Of a stretch of DNA of 48,872 bases, positions 31,515 through 38,746 are shown piece by piece. This DNA comes from CANKBT01 sp038235705 (GTDB taxonomy: Bacteria > Actinomycetota > Actinomycetes > Mycobacteriales > SCTD01). The notes beneath the pieces were generated by a model. The model was given only the letters and a program-made list of their open reading frames with translations. It ran no database searches and had not been told where the DNA came from. A program made the translations under genes and the position numbers. The stretch covers positions 1-48,872 of the forward strand of contig JBBSTR010000009.1 in the NCBI GenBank assembly GCA_038235705.1, in the 5' to 3' direction. Positions within the stretch are counted from its first letter, which is position 1; each line of letters begins with the position of its first letter.

Positions 31515-31781
31515 CCTGCTGGCGGGCTAACGCGGGCGCCGGGGCGGCCTACCTGATTGGACGCGCCACGCTGCAGACGTCCAGGGCGGGGCGGGTGCGA
31601 GCGCACGGCGGCGTTGCCGTCCGGCCAGAGTTGGCCCCATGTGTGTGGCCAGCGCGGACAAATGTACGATTGTTGATATTCGTGGGCCTAATACGGAGTG
31701 GTGCTTCGTGGGCGACGAGTGTTCGCAGTCAAAGCCACAAACAAGGTACCCGCCGACAGTATCTGTGCGGACTTGCCGGCA
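31515..31781. other. intergenic stretch between convergent genes
   Basis: Relatively A/T-rich near 31,660-31,720. A plus-strand ORF at 31698-31880 would overlap the 3' end of the HEPN-like gene antisense and has no ribosome site; I do not call it. Nothing else is seen. Confidence 0.3.
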
Positions 31782-33326
31782 CTAACCGCGCTCAGCTGGC
31801 GAGTCCTCGACGAGTTCCTCGCCCAGGCTGCCAAGAATCACCTCCGGGGCTTGTCCATGCATCATCGCGACGTTCTGTAATAAGGTCGTCGATAGGTTGA
31901 CCAAACCTGTCAGTAAGGGCTCGACAGAACCGTCGTCCTCGATGAGGCGATCGATCTCCCTGAAATATGAGCTCGTTCCACCACCCTCCCGCGACCAGTA
32001 CGCCAGGGCCTCAATCGCGCGACGCGTTCGCTTGACCACCTCGGGATGCCGAGACACCTTCCACCCACTCTTGGTGAGATCCAGCCCGAGATGAGGCAGC
32101 GGTTCGGTGGTCCGTTCAAGTCCCAACAACGCCAACGCCGAGGGGACGTGCCGAAAGCTGTACCCGGCGGCTTCGAGACCTGAGATCATGTACTGCAGAA
32201 GGGACGGGTGCAGACAGCCCGCGGCACCAAGGCGGCCGACCGCCCAGCGCGCCGCTTGGCGCTGGTGCAGGTCACATGCCGAGATGAAGCCGCCGCCTCC
32301 TTTCGCGGGAACACTAATAATGACTGAGGAGTCCCGAGCGCAGACGCCCATAACGCGTGCGTCGTCGCTGAGATCGCCGATGCACGGCAACTCACCCTCA
32401 GGAGGCCCCGGGATGGGGGGCATCTTGGCGACAGTCTCGACCATAGCTACGTCAAGTGTGCCAATATCCATGCCTAGTTGCTGATGCGTCTGGCTCCGCG
32501 CTTGCATCCGGAAGCGCCCTATCGAGAGCTGTACATGCGGCTGAGGTACCTCAGTCAGGAGGCGTTGCAAAACGACGACTGCCGCGACGGAATCTGCACG
32601 AAGTATGTCTCGCACTTGCCCGGCAAGGAACTCGAACTGAACCATCGAACCAAGTAGCAAGTTGTAGATGTCAACGATCGGTCCCATCTCGGACAGGTCG
32701 TCTCGCACGATCTTCTTCCAACTATAATAGTTGATCAGATCCTCACGATTCGCTATCAGCTTTAGCCCGCGTTTTCCTGTAGCGGGGTCCACTGCAGCCT
32801 TAATGCTGATTGGAGGAACTCCTACGTGCTGAAAGGCATTACGTAGTTGATCTACGAATCGATAACTAACTGAGTGGTCGTACGACCAATTAGTTGCCTG
32901 CACAAACCTTGCGTACTGCGGCGACGTGTCACCAAAGGTATGCGATAGGAAGTGAAGACTATGGTCGCAGAAGAGCCTGGCACTGCTGACCCATCCAAAG
33001 ATCTGTGCGGTGATCGACGGGATCGCTGTCTCGGTGATGCTTTGCGATCCGGTGAGGCTTCGCGACAGGAGGTGATCGTGGAACGCGAAGGAGGACGAAA
33101 GTGCCTCGAAACTGGCCCGAAGCATGTCAGTCTCGCGCCTATCGACGACGCGTTTGACCTGGTGCAACGCCGTCAGCGCCTCAGCAAAGTTGCCCTCGTT
33201 CAAGTGGAGGATCATCTCCAACACGTTCGTGCCGTCCTTGGAGGGTCCCATCCTGACGACGCCCTGCGTCCGGTCTTCGATTGCGGCTTCGGAAGCCTGC
33301 CCGTCCGGCACCGACGCGTTGCCCAC
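31782..33326 (-). CDS. unknown protein with HEPN-like R-x4-H motif
   Basis: 514 residues. A helical segment around residues 85-235 contains 'WSYDHSVSYRFVDQLRNAFQ' followed by 'HVG': Arg162 and His167 form the R-x4-H motif of HEPN nucleases, within the typical 'YrfxxxLRNxxqHxG' context. The remaining ~280 residues form a second, mixed region with Cys-His pairs ('CDLHQRQAARWAVGRLGAAG' then 'CLHP') and a helical end. I do not recognise a full-length family. A TAAGTT box lies 6 nt before the GTG start. Base composition is lower in GC than the neighbours. An RNA-cleaving defence effector is a reasonable guess, not shown. Confidence 0.7.
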   Translation of the reverse strand: MGNASVPDGQASEAAIEDRTQGVVRMGPSKDGTNVLEMILHLNEGNFAEALTALHQVKRVVDRRETDMLRASFEALSSSFAFHDHLLSRSLTGSQSITETAIPSITAQIFGWVSSARLFCDHSLHFLSHTFGDTSPQYARFVQATNWSYDHSVSYRFVDQLRNAFQHVGVPPISIKAAVDPATGKRGLKLIANREDLINYYSWKKIVRDDLSEMGPIVDIYNLLLGSMVQFEFLAGQVRDILRADSVAAVVVLQRLLTEVPQPHVQLSIGRFRMQARSQTHQQLGMDIGTLDVAMVETVAKMPPIPGPPEGELPCIGDLSDDARVMGVCARDSSVIISVPAKGGGGFISACDLHQRQAARWAVGRLGAAGCLHPSLLQYMISGLEAAGYSFRHVPSALALLGLERTTEPLPHLGLDLTKSGWKVSRHPEVVKRTRRAIEALAYWSREGGGTSSYFREIDRLIEDDGSVEPLLTGLVNLSTTLLQNVAMMHGQAPEVILGSLGEELVEDSPAERG

Positions 33327-33332
33327 AACGTG

Positions 33333-33338
33333 AACTTA
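33333..33338 (-). promoter_or_regulatory. -10 box (TAAGTT) of the HEPN-like gene
   Basis: Minus-strand TAAGTT followed by 6 nt and the GTG start at 33326, as in the other leaderless genes of this window. Confidence 0.45.
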
Positions 33339-33494
33339 CGCCGCGCGAGTGCCGTTCCGAAGCGCCGCTACGGCCAATGCCCTTGCGGGCCGCAGGTGCG
33401 CGCACCCGCCAGGGTGCAGTCACCTTTGCAGTGCCCCGGCCAAGCAGCAGTGGGCGGTGATGGGGCTGATGGCGCTTCTCGGCACGCATCGCTG

Positions 33495-33662
33495 TCAAGC
33501 AGCGCCCGACCCGGTCACGAAGCACATGAGGACGTCGCGGCCGTCGCGCTCCGCGACCGGGAGTTGATGCACGACCGTGCCGCCGTGGTCGCGACCGGCA
33601 TTCGCAAGCACCTCGTCGGGAACGGCGACCAACTCCGCTCTCCAAGCCAGACCGAGCTTCAC
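33495..33662 (-). CDS. 55-residue hypothetical protein upstream of the HEPN-like gene
   Basis: GTG at 33662 with GGAGGG 6 nt before it; stop TGA at 33495-33497. The product begins 'MKLGLAWRAELVAVPDEVLA' and ends 'DVLMCFVTGSGAA'. The codons are G/C-ending and the ribosome site is strong, so I consider it real. No family recognised. It is encoded on the same strand as the HEPN-like gene, 168 bases before it, and could be a partner such as an antitoxin, though the HEPN-like gene seems to have its own promoter. The mixed alpha/beta composition fits a small globular protein. Confidence 0.5.
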   Translation of the reverse strand: MKLGLAWRAELVAVPDEVLANAGRDHGGTVVHQLPVAERDGRDVLMCFVTGSGAA

Positions 33663-33778
33663 GCAAGACCCTCCGGGCTTCTCCTAACGGGCCTGCTGAC
33701 CTTCCGTCGCGAGACCGTCGGTTCCACAACGCCCGGCTAAGACTGCGATGATCCTGCGGCTCTGCGTGCGGACGGGCC

Positions 33779-33947
33779 CTACTCCCCCACCCCGACTGTG
33801 TCCGGGCCATCGCTGTCGTCGAGCCAGGCCATGAACCGCGCGAGCGGGATCACGATGCGTCGCCCGACCCGCTTGTGGGGAAGCTTGCCCTGTCCGATCT
33901 GCTGCAGCACCAGCCAAGGCGAAACACCCAGCAGCGCCGCCGCTGTA
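33779..33947 (-). pseudogene. truncated second copy of the excisionase-like gene
   Basis: From 33947 down to TAG 33779-33781 the minus strand encodes 'AAALLGVSPWLVLQQIGQGK' then 'LPHKRVGRRIVIPLARFMAW', almost identical to the gene at 34365-34601, with the same end 'DTVGVGE'. The first ~25 residues are missing and replaced by unrelated sequence. It is the relic of a partial duplication. The following 33,948-34,364 stretch has no gene I can support. Confidence 0.6.
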
Positions 33948-34364
33948 AAGACGAGATGCCGTATGCGATTAACAGTTGGCTCACGGGACGAATGTCCAGT
34001 TGGGTCCAGCGAGGCTCAGATTGCATTTTCGCAGTTCACACCGTCTTTGAGGACTGTCTGGAAAGGTTTCGAATGGCGGCGTGCTGTCGGCGATGTGCCC
34101 ACTCTCGTGCCCACCCCCGGCGCTTCTCACCTGCCGACGGCGGCCTGCCAGGAGCCCCATCGGCGTCGGTGAGGAGACTGTCAGCGTGGTGAGCGAGCCG
34201 GCCACCGGTCGTGATGGCCGACCGTCGTGGACATGACTATGTCGACGAAGACAGCGTCGAGTTGCTCGTCATAGTGACCGGCCGCACTGCCGGCCACGCG
34301 TTGCCCGCCGGGCTCGCGGTGCCGGTCTGTAGACATTCGCCCCCGGCTCCTGTCGCACGCCTCT

Positions 34365-34601
34365 CTACTCCCCCGCCCCAACGGTGCCCGGACCCTCAAT
34401 GCCTTCGAGCCAGGCCATGAAACGCGTCCGCGGGATCACGATGCGTCGGCCGACCCGCTTGTGGGGCAGCTTGCCCTGCCCGATCTGCTGAAGGACGAGC
34501 CAGGGGGAGACCCCCAGCAGGGCCGCTGCCTCACCCACGTCCATCGTCGGCCGCGCCGTCTCCAGCGGTTGTACTGGCGTGATCGTCGGTTGTCTCGTCA
34601 T
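34365..34601 (-). CDS. excisionase-like helix-turn-helix protein
   Basis: 78 residues from ATG 34601 with AGGAG 6 nt upstream. 'MDVGEAAALLGVSPWLVLQQ' is a MerR/Xis-type winged-helix start and 'LPHKRVGRRIVIPRTRFMAW' the wing and C-terminal strand. Such proteins bend att DNA with an integrase or regulate small elements. It lies 5.7 kb from the integrase gene and reads in the opposite direction, so the pairing is an inference. A truncated copy lies 0.4 kb downstream. Confidence 0.75.
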   Translation of the reverse strand: MTRQPTITPVQPLETARPTMDVGEAAALLGVSPWLVLQQIGQGKLPHKRVGRRIVIPRTRFMAWLEGIEGPGTVGAGE

Positions 34602-35069
34602 AGTTGCTCCTGCTGACTGTGATGCTTCGGCGCAGGCCTGCCGCGGAGACTTCCGCGCCAGCCGTCGGGAGGTTCCCGACACGGTTCTCAGGTGTCGCGT
34701 CAGGGTTCAAGTGGACAGACATGCGCCGCCAGGTTGACCGTGCGCGAGTTTTCAACCGGCCGTCCGACCCACGTCGGCTAGATGTAGGGACCAGCCGACG
34801 CGGGCGCCGCCGGCCAGCTGTCTTGCAAGAGCGATCTCGGCGGACTGAGGCGTGCATCCGGGGTCCGAGTGCCACCCGCGGCCGGGGCAAGCCCCCCTCC
34901 GGTCTTTAGCGTGGCGCCGTTGCTGGCCCCCTAGCTGAAGGGGGGACTTAATGGGCAACGCGTAGATCCTCGGTGCACGCGCCGTGCGTCATCACCTACG
35001 TGCCCGGTCCCCTCCAACTACGGTTGGGCCTCGCTCGGTTCGGGTCAATAAGCAGCAAGGGGTCGGTGG
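34602..35069. other. non-coding stretch with a hairpin
   Basis: No supported gene. Frames of 60-120 codons here are Arg-rich shadows. A perfect palindrome CCCCCT-AGCTGA-AGGGGG at 34928-34945 could act as a terminator or protein site; there is no T-run. The HTH regulator starts at 35070. Confidence 0.4.
34928..34945. terminator. CCCCCT/AGGGGG hairpin
   Basis: Six-base arms with a six-base loop. It separates the mobile-gene zone from the pilus-locus regulator. Strand of action is unknown. Confidence 0.3.
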
Positions 35070-35507
35070 GTGGCGGGGTCGCGGCTGCGCGGTGACGAGC
35101 TGGCCGCGCTTCGCAGGCAGGCCGGGCTCAGTCAAGTCGAGCTGGCGTCGGCCCTCGGAGTCAGCAACACACGCGTCAGCGAGTGGGAGCGCGGCGACGT
35201 CTCGCGACCGCACCCACGCCAGTTGCTTGCCATCGCCGACGCCGTGGGGGTCGACGCCTTGCGGCTACTGGACTGCGACCCCACGGACCCGCCGCTGCTG
35301 GCGTTGCGCCTGCGTGCTGGTCTGAGCCTGCACGAGGTTACCGAGCGCACGGCCCTGCCCTACTCGAACTATCGGCGTCTTGAACAAGGCCTTCGACGCC
35401 GCGTGCTCCCGCAGACCATGCTCGAAGCCCTAGCTGGGGCTCTTGGGGTCTCATCCGGTGAGGTCCAGCGGGCCATCGACCGCAGCCTGTCCGAGGCAGG
35501 CTCGTAG
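35070..35507 (+). CDS. regulator with two tandem helix-turn-helix regions
   Basis: 145 residues from GTG 35070. The first is a classic XRE HTH, 'LRRQAGLSQVELASALGVSN' with 'TRVSEWERGDVSRP' (residues 13-46). The second half repeats the layout: 'LRLRAGLSLHEVTERTALPY', 'SNYRRLEQGLRRRVLPQTM' (about 79-117). Duplicate HTHs on one chain suggest binding to repeated or palindromic sites. It is the first gene before the pilus locus and could control it; its operator is not identified. Confidence 0.82.
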   Translation: MAGSRLRGDELAALRRQAGLSQVELASALGVSNTRVSEWERGDVSRPHPRQLLAIADAVGVDALRLLDCDPTDPPLLALRLRAGLSLHEVTERTALPYSNYRRLEQGLRRRVLPQTMLEALAGALGVSSGEVQRAIDRSLSEAGS

Positions 35508-35524
35508 CCCGCGCGCACAGGCCC

Positions 35525-35553
35525 TTGCGGACCAGCCTTGTAACGGTTATTAT
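35525..35553 (+). promoter_or_regulatory. sigma70-like promoter of the Tad/Flp operon
   Basis: TTGCGG (35525-35530), 17 bases, then TATTAT (35548-35553). An ACGG/CCGT inverted pair overlaps the -10. It lies about 130 bases before the lipoprotein start and is the best promoter in the region. No other good promoter is seen until the end of the locus. Confidence 0.55.
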
Positions 35554-35686
35554 CCGTCGTAGTTCGGTGAACGGGGAGACACGCGCCCGCCCTGCCACGA
35601 TTTCTGACTCCGAGTTCGCTCGGGGGCTGGACACGCGCGGTCGGAGGGGTGAACGTGACTGCTCCGGATGCCAGCAGGAGGCGGTG

Positions 35687-36325
35687 GTGACCTTGCGTAT
35701 TAGATCGATTACTTACCGTGCCTGCCCATTGGTGCTAGGAGTCGCGCTTCTGGTTGCGTGCAGTTCTGCCGGAGGCGTTGCACCTGAGCCCCGGAACTCC
35801 CCTGCCGAGTCCGCGTCTGTGTCCCCCAGCCCGTCGGGCAGCTCACCGACTCCCTCGACACGGCCAAGCGTTTCCGGCCCTCCAAAGACCTCTTCTTCGC
35901 CCAGCGGAACCGCGGCCGACGAGGCTGCGGCCCTCTCCCAGTATCGGCTCTTCTTCGGTTCACTGACTCCGTTGTCCAAAGTCCCGTACGACGTCAGGTA
36001 CGAGGCCATGTCGAAGTTGGCGGTCGACCCCGAACTGACGCAGGTTATGGGTGCCATAGCGACCGCGCAGAACTCCGGTGAGCAATACTTCGGTACACCC
36101 ACGCTGAGGCCGAAAGTGGAGAGCATCTCAGACGGAAAGGCAACAATACTTGATTGCCAAGACACGTCTAAGAACGGGCGCCAGAAGATTGCAACAGGTG
36201 TGGAAGTTTCTATTGGGCGAACCAACTCCTACGCTCGCGTCACCATGATTCTTGGACAAGATGGCTTGTGGCGCGTGTCCACAGTCGGTTACGCCGCGGC
36301 GGGTTCATGCAACGCAACGGCTTAG
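35687..36325 (+). CDS. secreted lipoprotein at the start of the Tad locus
   Basis: 212 residues from GTG 35687 with AGGAG 6 nt upstream. Lipobox 'VALLVAC' (about residues 17-23), then a Ser/Pro/Thr-rich spacer (to about 80) and a compact C-terminal domain with 'AAALSQYRLFFGSLTPL' and a final 'GLWRVSTVGYAAAGSC'. The C-terminal region may be an NTF2-like fold; I am not certain. The codon use is more A/T-rich than in the genes that follow. It overlaps the next gene by 19 bases. Confidence 0.72.
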   Translation: MTLRIRSITYRACPLVLGVALLVACSSAGGVAPEPRNSPAESASVSPSPSGSSPTPSTRPSVSGPPKTSSSPSGTAADEAAALSQYRLFFGSLTPLSKVPYDVRYEAMSKLAVDPELTQVMGAIATAQNSGEQYFGTPTLRPKVESISDGKATILDCQDTSKNGRQKIATGVEVSIGRTNSYARVTMILGQDGLWRVSTVGYAAAGSCNATA

Positions 36326-37191
36326 CATCGGCCAGCCTTGCGGCTCTGCTGGGTCTTGCCGTTCTTGCACCTGCCGCGTATGCAGACGGCCCGGTCGTCG
36401 TTGGCGACGGTTACGGAGGCGTGAACACGTCCATATTCGTGCCGGGTCTCCCGGGCAGTCAGAACGCTGTCGTACAAGGTGCCAGCGGCGCAACGAGCAG
36501 CGGTCCTGCCGTGACGTGTTCCTACATCGTGGACACGAGCAACGCGGCGAGCCATGCCGGGGATTATCCGGGCCTGCACGACCCGGGGCATGTGGAGGGT
36601 TCGGACGGGAGTTACTACTACCGGTCTTGCTCGGACGGCACCCAGGGGATCGTGTGGGTGGGGAACGGTCAGCCGCCGCCGGGTGCGCCGGCGTATGTGG
36701 TGACCCCGGCGCAGCTGGCGCAGGAGGCGCTGGCCCGTCTGCAGCTGCCGGAGCCGGTGGTGCACCGCTCGCCGACCGAGACCAATGACCACCTGGGCAG
36801 CCCGTTCACGTGGGTGAACTTGTGGACGTGGTTCTGGACGGACCCGGCGTCGTGGGCGTCGCGGACGCAGACGACGTCGGTGGGGCCGGTGTCGGCGACG
36901 GTGGTGGCCCGCCCGGTCGGGCTGCTGTTCGAGCCGGGCGACGGCCAGGACGCGGTGCGGTGCCCGGGTCCGGGACGGGCGTGGACGGATGCCGACGGTG
37001 ATGACGGGCCGCCGTCGGGCTGCGGTTTTCGCTACACGCACGTGACGGACGGCGCGGTGATCTCACGTCTCGGGATCGTGTGGCAGGTCAGGTGGACCGG
37101 GAGCGGTCAGACAGGAGGCACGTTGCCGATGATGCAGACGGTCACGAAGGCGCCTTTGCAGGTGCTGCAAGCGCAGGTGGTGAACCGATGA
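36307..37191 (+). CDS. secreted protein of the Tad locus, unknown
   Basis: 294 residues from ATG 36307. Signal peptide 'SLAALLGLAVLAPAAYADG'. The mature part has several Cys (disulfide-like) and many aromatic residues ('WVNLWTWFWTDPASWASRTQ'). Such a protein is regularly found before the SAF-domain gene in actinobacterial pilus loci; its role is unknown. The start lies inside the lipoprotein gene (19-base overlap), and the stop overlaps the next ATG (ATGA). No other family is recognised. Confidence 0.72.
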   Translation: MQRNGLASASLAALLGLAVLAPAAYADGPVVVGDGYGGVNTSIFVPGLPGSQNAVVQGASGATSSGPAVTCSYIVDTSNAASHAGDYPGLHDPGHVEGSDGSYYYRSCSDGTQGIVWVGNGQPPPGAPAYVVTPAQLAQEALARLQLPEPVVHRSPTETNDHLGSPFTWVNLWTWFWTDPASWASRTQTTSVGPVSATVVARPVGLLFEPGDGQDAVRCPGPGRAWTDADGDDGPPSGCGFRYTHVTDGAVISRLGIVWQVRWTGSGQTGGTLPMMQTVTKAPLQVLQAQVVNR

Positions 37192-37865
37192 CCGCGCCCA
37201 GCAGGGCGGCGAACGGCACGCCGCTGACGGGTGCCGGTGCGGTCCGGCCGGGTCCCGGAGCTCTAGGGGCGGCGTTGCCGACCCGTCAGCGGCACAACGG
37301 GTTCGTCGCTCTGGCCGTCGCGCTGATCATCGGTCTGGCCGCGGTCGGCGCGTATCTGTATGACTCGGCGGGCGCGAAGGTGCCGGTGGTGATGGTGGTC
37401 CGGCAGGTGCCGGTCGGGCAGGTGATCGACCGGGCGGACCTGACGACGGTGAAGGTCAGCGGTCAGGTGGTCGCATTGGCCGGCGGGAACTTGTCGAGCG
37501 CGGTGGGTCAGCGCGCCGCGGTGACGTTGCTGCCGAACACGCTGCTGCAGCGGGCGATGATGAGCTCCGGGCCCTCGCTCGCGGCAGGTCAGGCGCAGGT
37601 CGGGGTGGCGGTCCGGTCGGGGCAGATCCCGGCGGACGGTCTGGTCCCGGGCGACACGGTGCGGGTGGTCCAGCTGCCGGTCAAGGGCAGCACGGACGTG
37701 GCCGGGACGGTGCTGGCCGAACGCGCGCGCGTGTTCGCCAGCCGAGCTGACCCGGCGGTCAGCGGCGGGACGCTGGTCACGGTCGTGGTGGCCGAGGGCG
37801 CGAGCACGGCGGTCGCGGCGGCCAGCGGCGCCGGTTCGGTGGCGCTGGTGAAGGTCGCGTCGTGA
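37188..37865 (+). CDS. SAF-domain protein (CpaB/RcpC-like)
   Basis: 225 residues. One membrane helix ('FVALAVALIIGLAAVGAYLY', about 40-60) and an external SAF domain starting 'VVMVVRQVPVGQVIDRADL' (about 65-84). In Gram-negatives CpaB/RcpC is periplasmic and pilus-linked; here it would stand outside the membrane. It overlaps both neighbours by 4 bases (ATGA, GTGA). Confidence 0.85.
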   Translation: MTAPSRAANGTPLTGAGAVRPGPGALGAALPTRQRHNGFVALAVALIIGLAAVGAYLYDSAGAKVPVVMVVRQVPVGQVIDRADLTTVKVSGQVVALAGGNLSSAVGQRAAVTLLPNTLLQRAMMSSGPSLAAGQAQVGVAVRSGQIPADGLVPGDTVRVVQLPVKGSTDVAGTVLAERARVFASRADPAVSGGTLVTVVVAEGASTAVAAASGAGSVALVKVAS

Positions 37866-38746
37866 TCGTGTCGGTGTGCGCGGACAAGGGCGCCCCGGGC
37901 GTGAGCGAGCTCGCGACCGCGCTGGCGCTGGTGTGGCCGAGCGAACGGGTGCTGCTCGAGGCCGACACCGCGGGCGGGGACCTGAGCTTTCGGCTGCAGC
38001 ACGCCGACGGCGACCGGCTGCTGGACGCTTCGCCGTCGGTGCTGTCGCTGGCGGCGGACGCCCGCGGCACGCTTCCGGCCGGCGGGCTGATGCGCTACGC
38101 GCAGCCGAGCTCGCTGGGCGTGCCGGTGGTTCCGGGCGCCCTGTCGGCGGAGGCGTTCACGCCGATGGCCCGGTTGTGGCCGCAGGTGGCGCAGGCCGCG
38201 GCCGCCTGGCCGGCAACGGTGATCGCGGACCTGGGCCGGCTGCAGCCGGGCGCGAGCGCGCTGACGATGGCGCGCGAGTCGACGGTGGTGCTGGTGCTGG
38301 CCCGGCCGGACCTGGCCGGGCTCTATCACCTACGGGACCGGGTCAGCGAGCTGGCGGGCACGGTCGGGGACAGCAGCCGGGACCGGACGCCGGTGATGGT
38401 CGCCGTCCGGGCCCCGGCCGGCCTGGCGGGCAAGGCCGCGCTCGGTCAGGTCCGGCAGCTGCTGGCCGCGGCCGGCTCGCCGGTGGCGGTCGCGGGCCTG
38501 TTCGCTGAGGACCCGGGCGCGGTGGCGCTGCTGCGGGCCGGGCAGTGCACCCGCAAGCTGCTCCGCAGCGACCTGATGCGGTCGGTGCAGGCGCTCGCGC
38601 AGACGCTGCTGACGGCCTGGCCGGAGCTCGCCGCGCCCCCGCCGGTCGGTGCGCCACCGGTCGCCGAGCCGGCGCCGGCCGCGGCGCACGGGCCGGCCGG
38701 GACGCCGATCGCGAGCTCGGCCGGGCTCGGGCAGGTGCCGGCATGA
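37862..38746 (+). CDS. CpaE/MinD-like ATPase homologue with degenerate P-loop
   Basis: 294 residues of the ParA/MinD fold. The deviant Walker A that should be KGGxGKT is 'CADKGAPGVSELATAL' (about 6-21), without the second Lys/Thr. 'LLEADTAGGDLSF' gives the normal A' position and 'VIADLGRLQPGAS' the Walker B Asp. ATP hydrolysis is therefore doubtful. CpaE places the pilus machine at the pole. The last ~50 residues are Pro/Ala-rich. GTG start overlaps the SAF gene; stop overlaps the ATPase start (ATGA). Confidence 0.82.
   Translation: MIVSVCADKGAPGVSELATALALVWPSERVLLEADTAGGDLSFRLQHADGDRLLDASPSVLSLAADARGTLPAGGLMRYAQPSSLGVPVVPGALSAEAFTPMARLWPQVAQAAAAWPATVIADLGRLQPGASALTMARESTVVLVLARPDLAGLYHLRDRVSELAGTVGDSSRDRTPVMVAVRAPAGLAGKAALGQVRQLLAAAGSPVAVAGLFAEDPGAVALLRAGQCTRKLLRSDLMRSVQALAQTLLTAWPELAAPPPVGAPPVAEPAPAAAHGPAGTPIASSAGLGQVPA

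Noticed and set aside
31698..31880. 60-codon plus-strand ORF overlapping the HEPN-like gene
   Set aside because: No ribosome site and it is antisense to the 3' end of a longer, better ORF.
34211..34420. Plus-strand ORF 'MMADRRGHDYVDEDS...'
   Set aside because: The start looks protein-like but it overlaps the 3' end of the excisionase-like gene in antisense and ends in Pro/Arg-rich shadow sequence.
34604..34909. Plus-strand 101-codon frame divergent from the excisionase-like gene
   Set aside because: Arg-rich shadow composition, no ribosome site, no recognisable domain.
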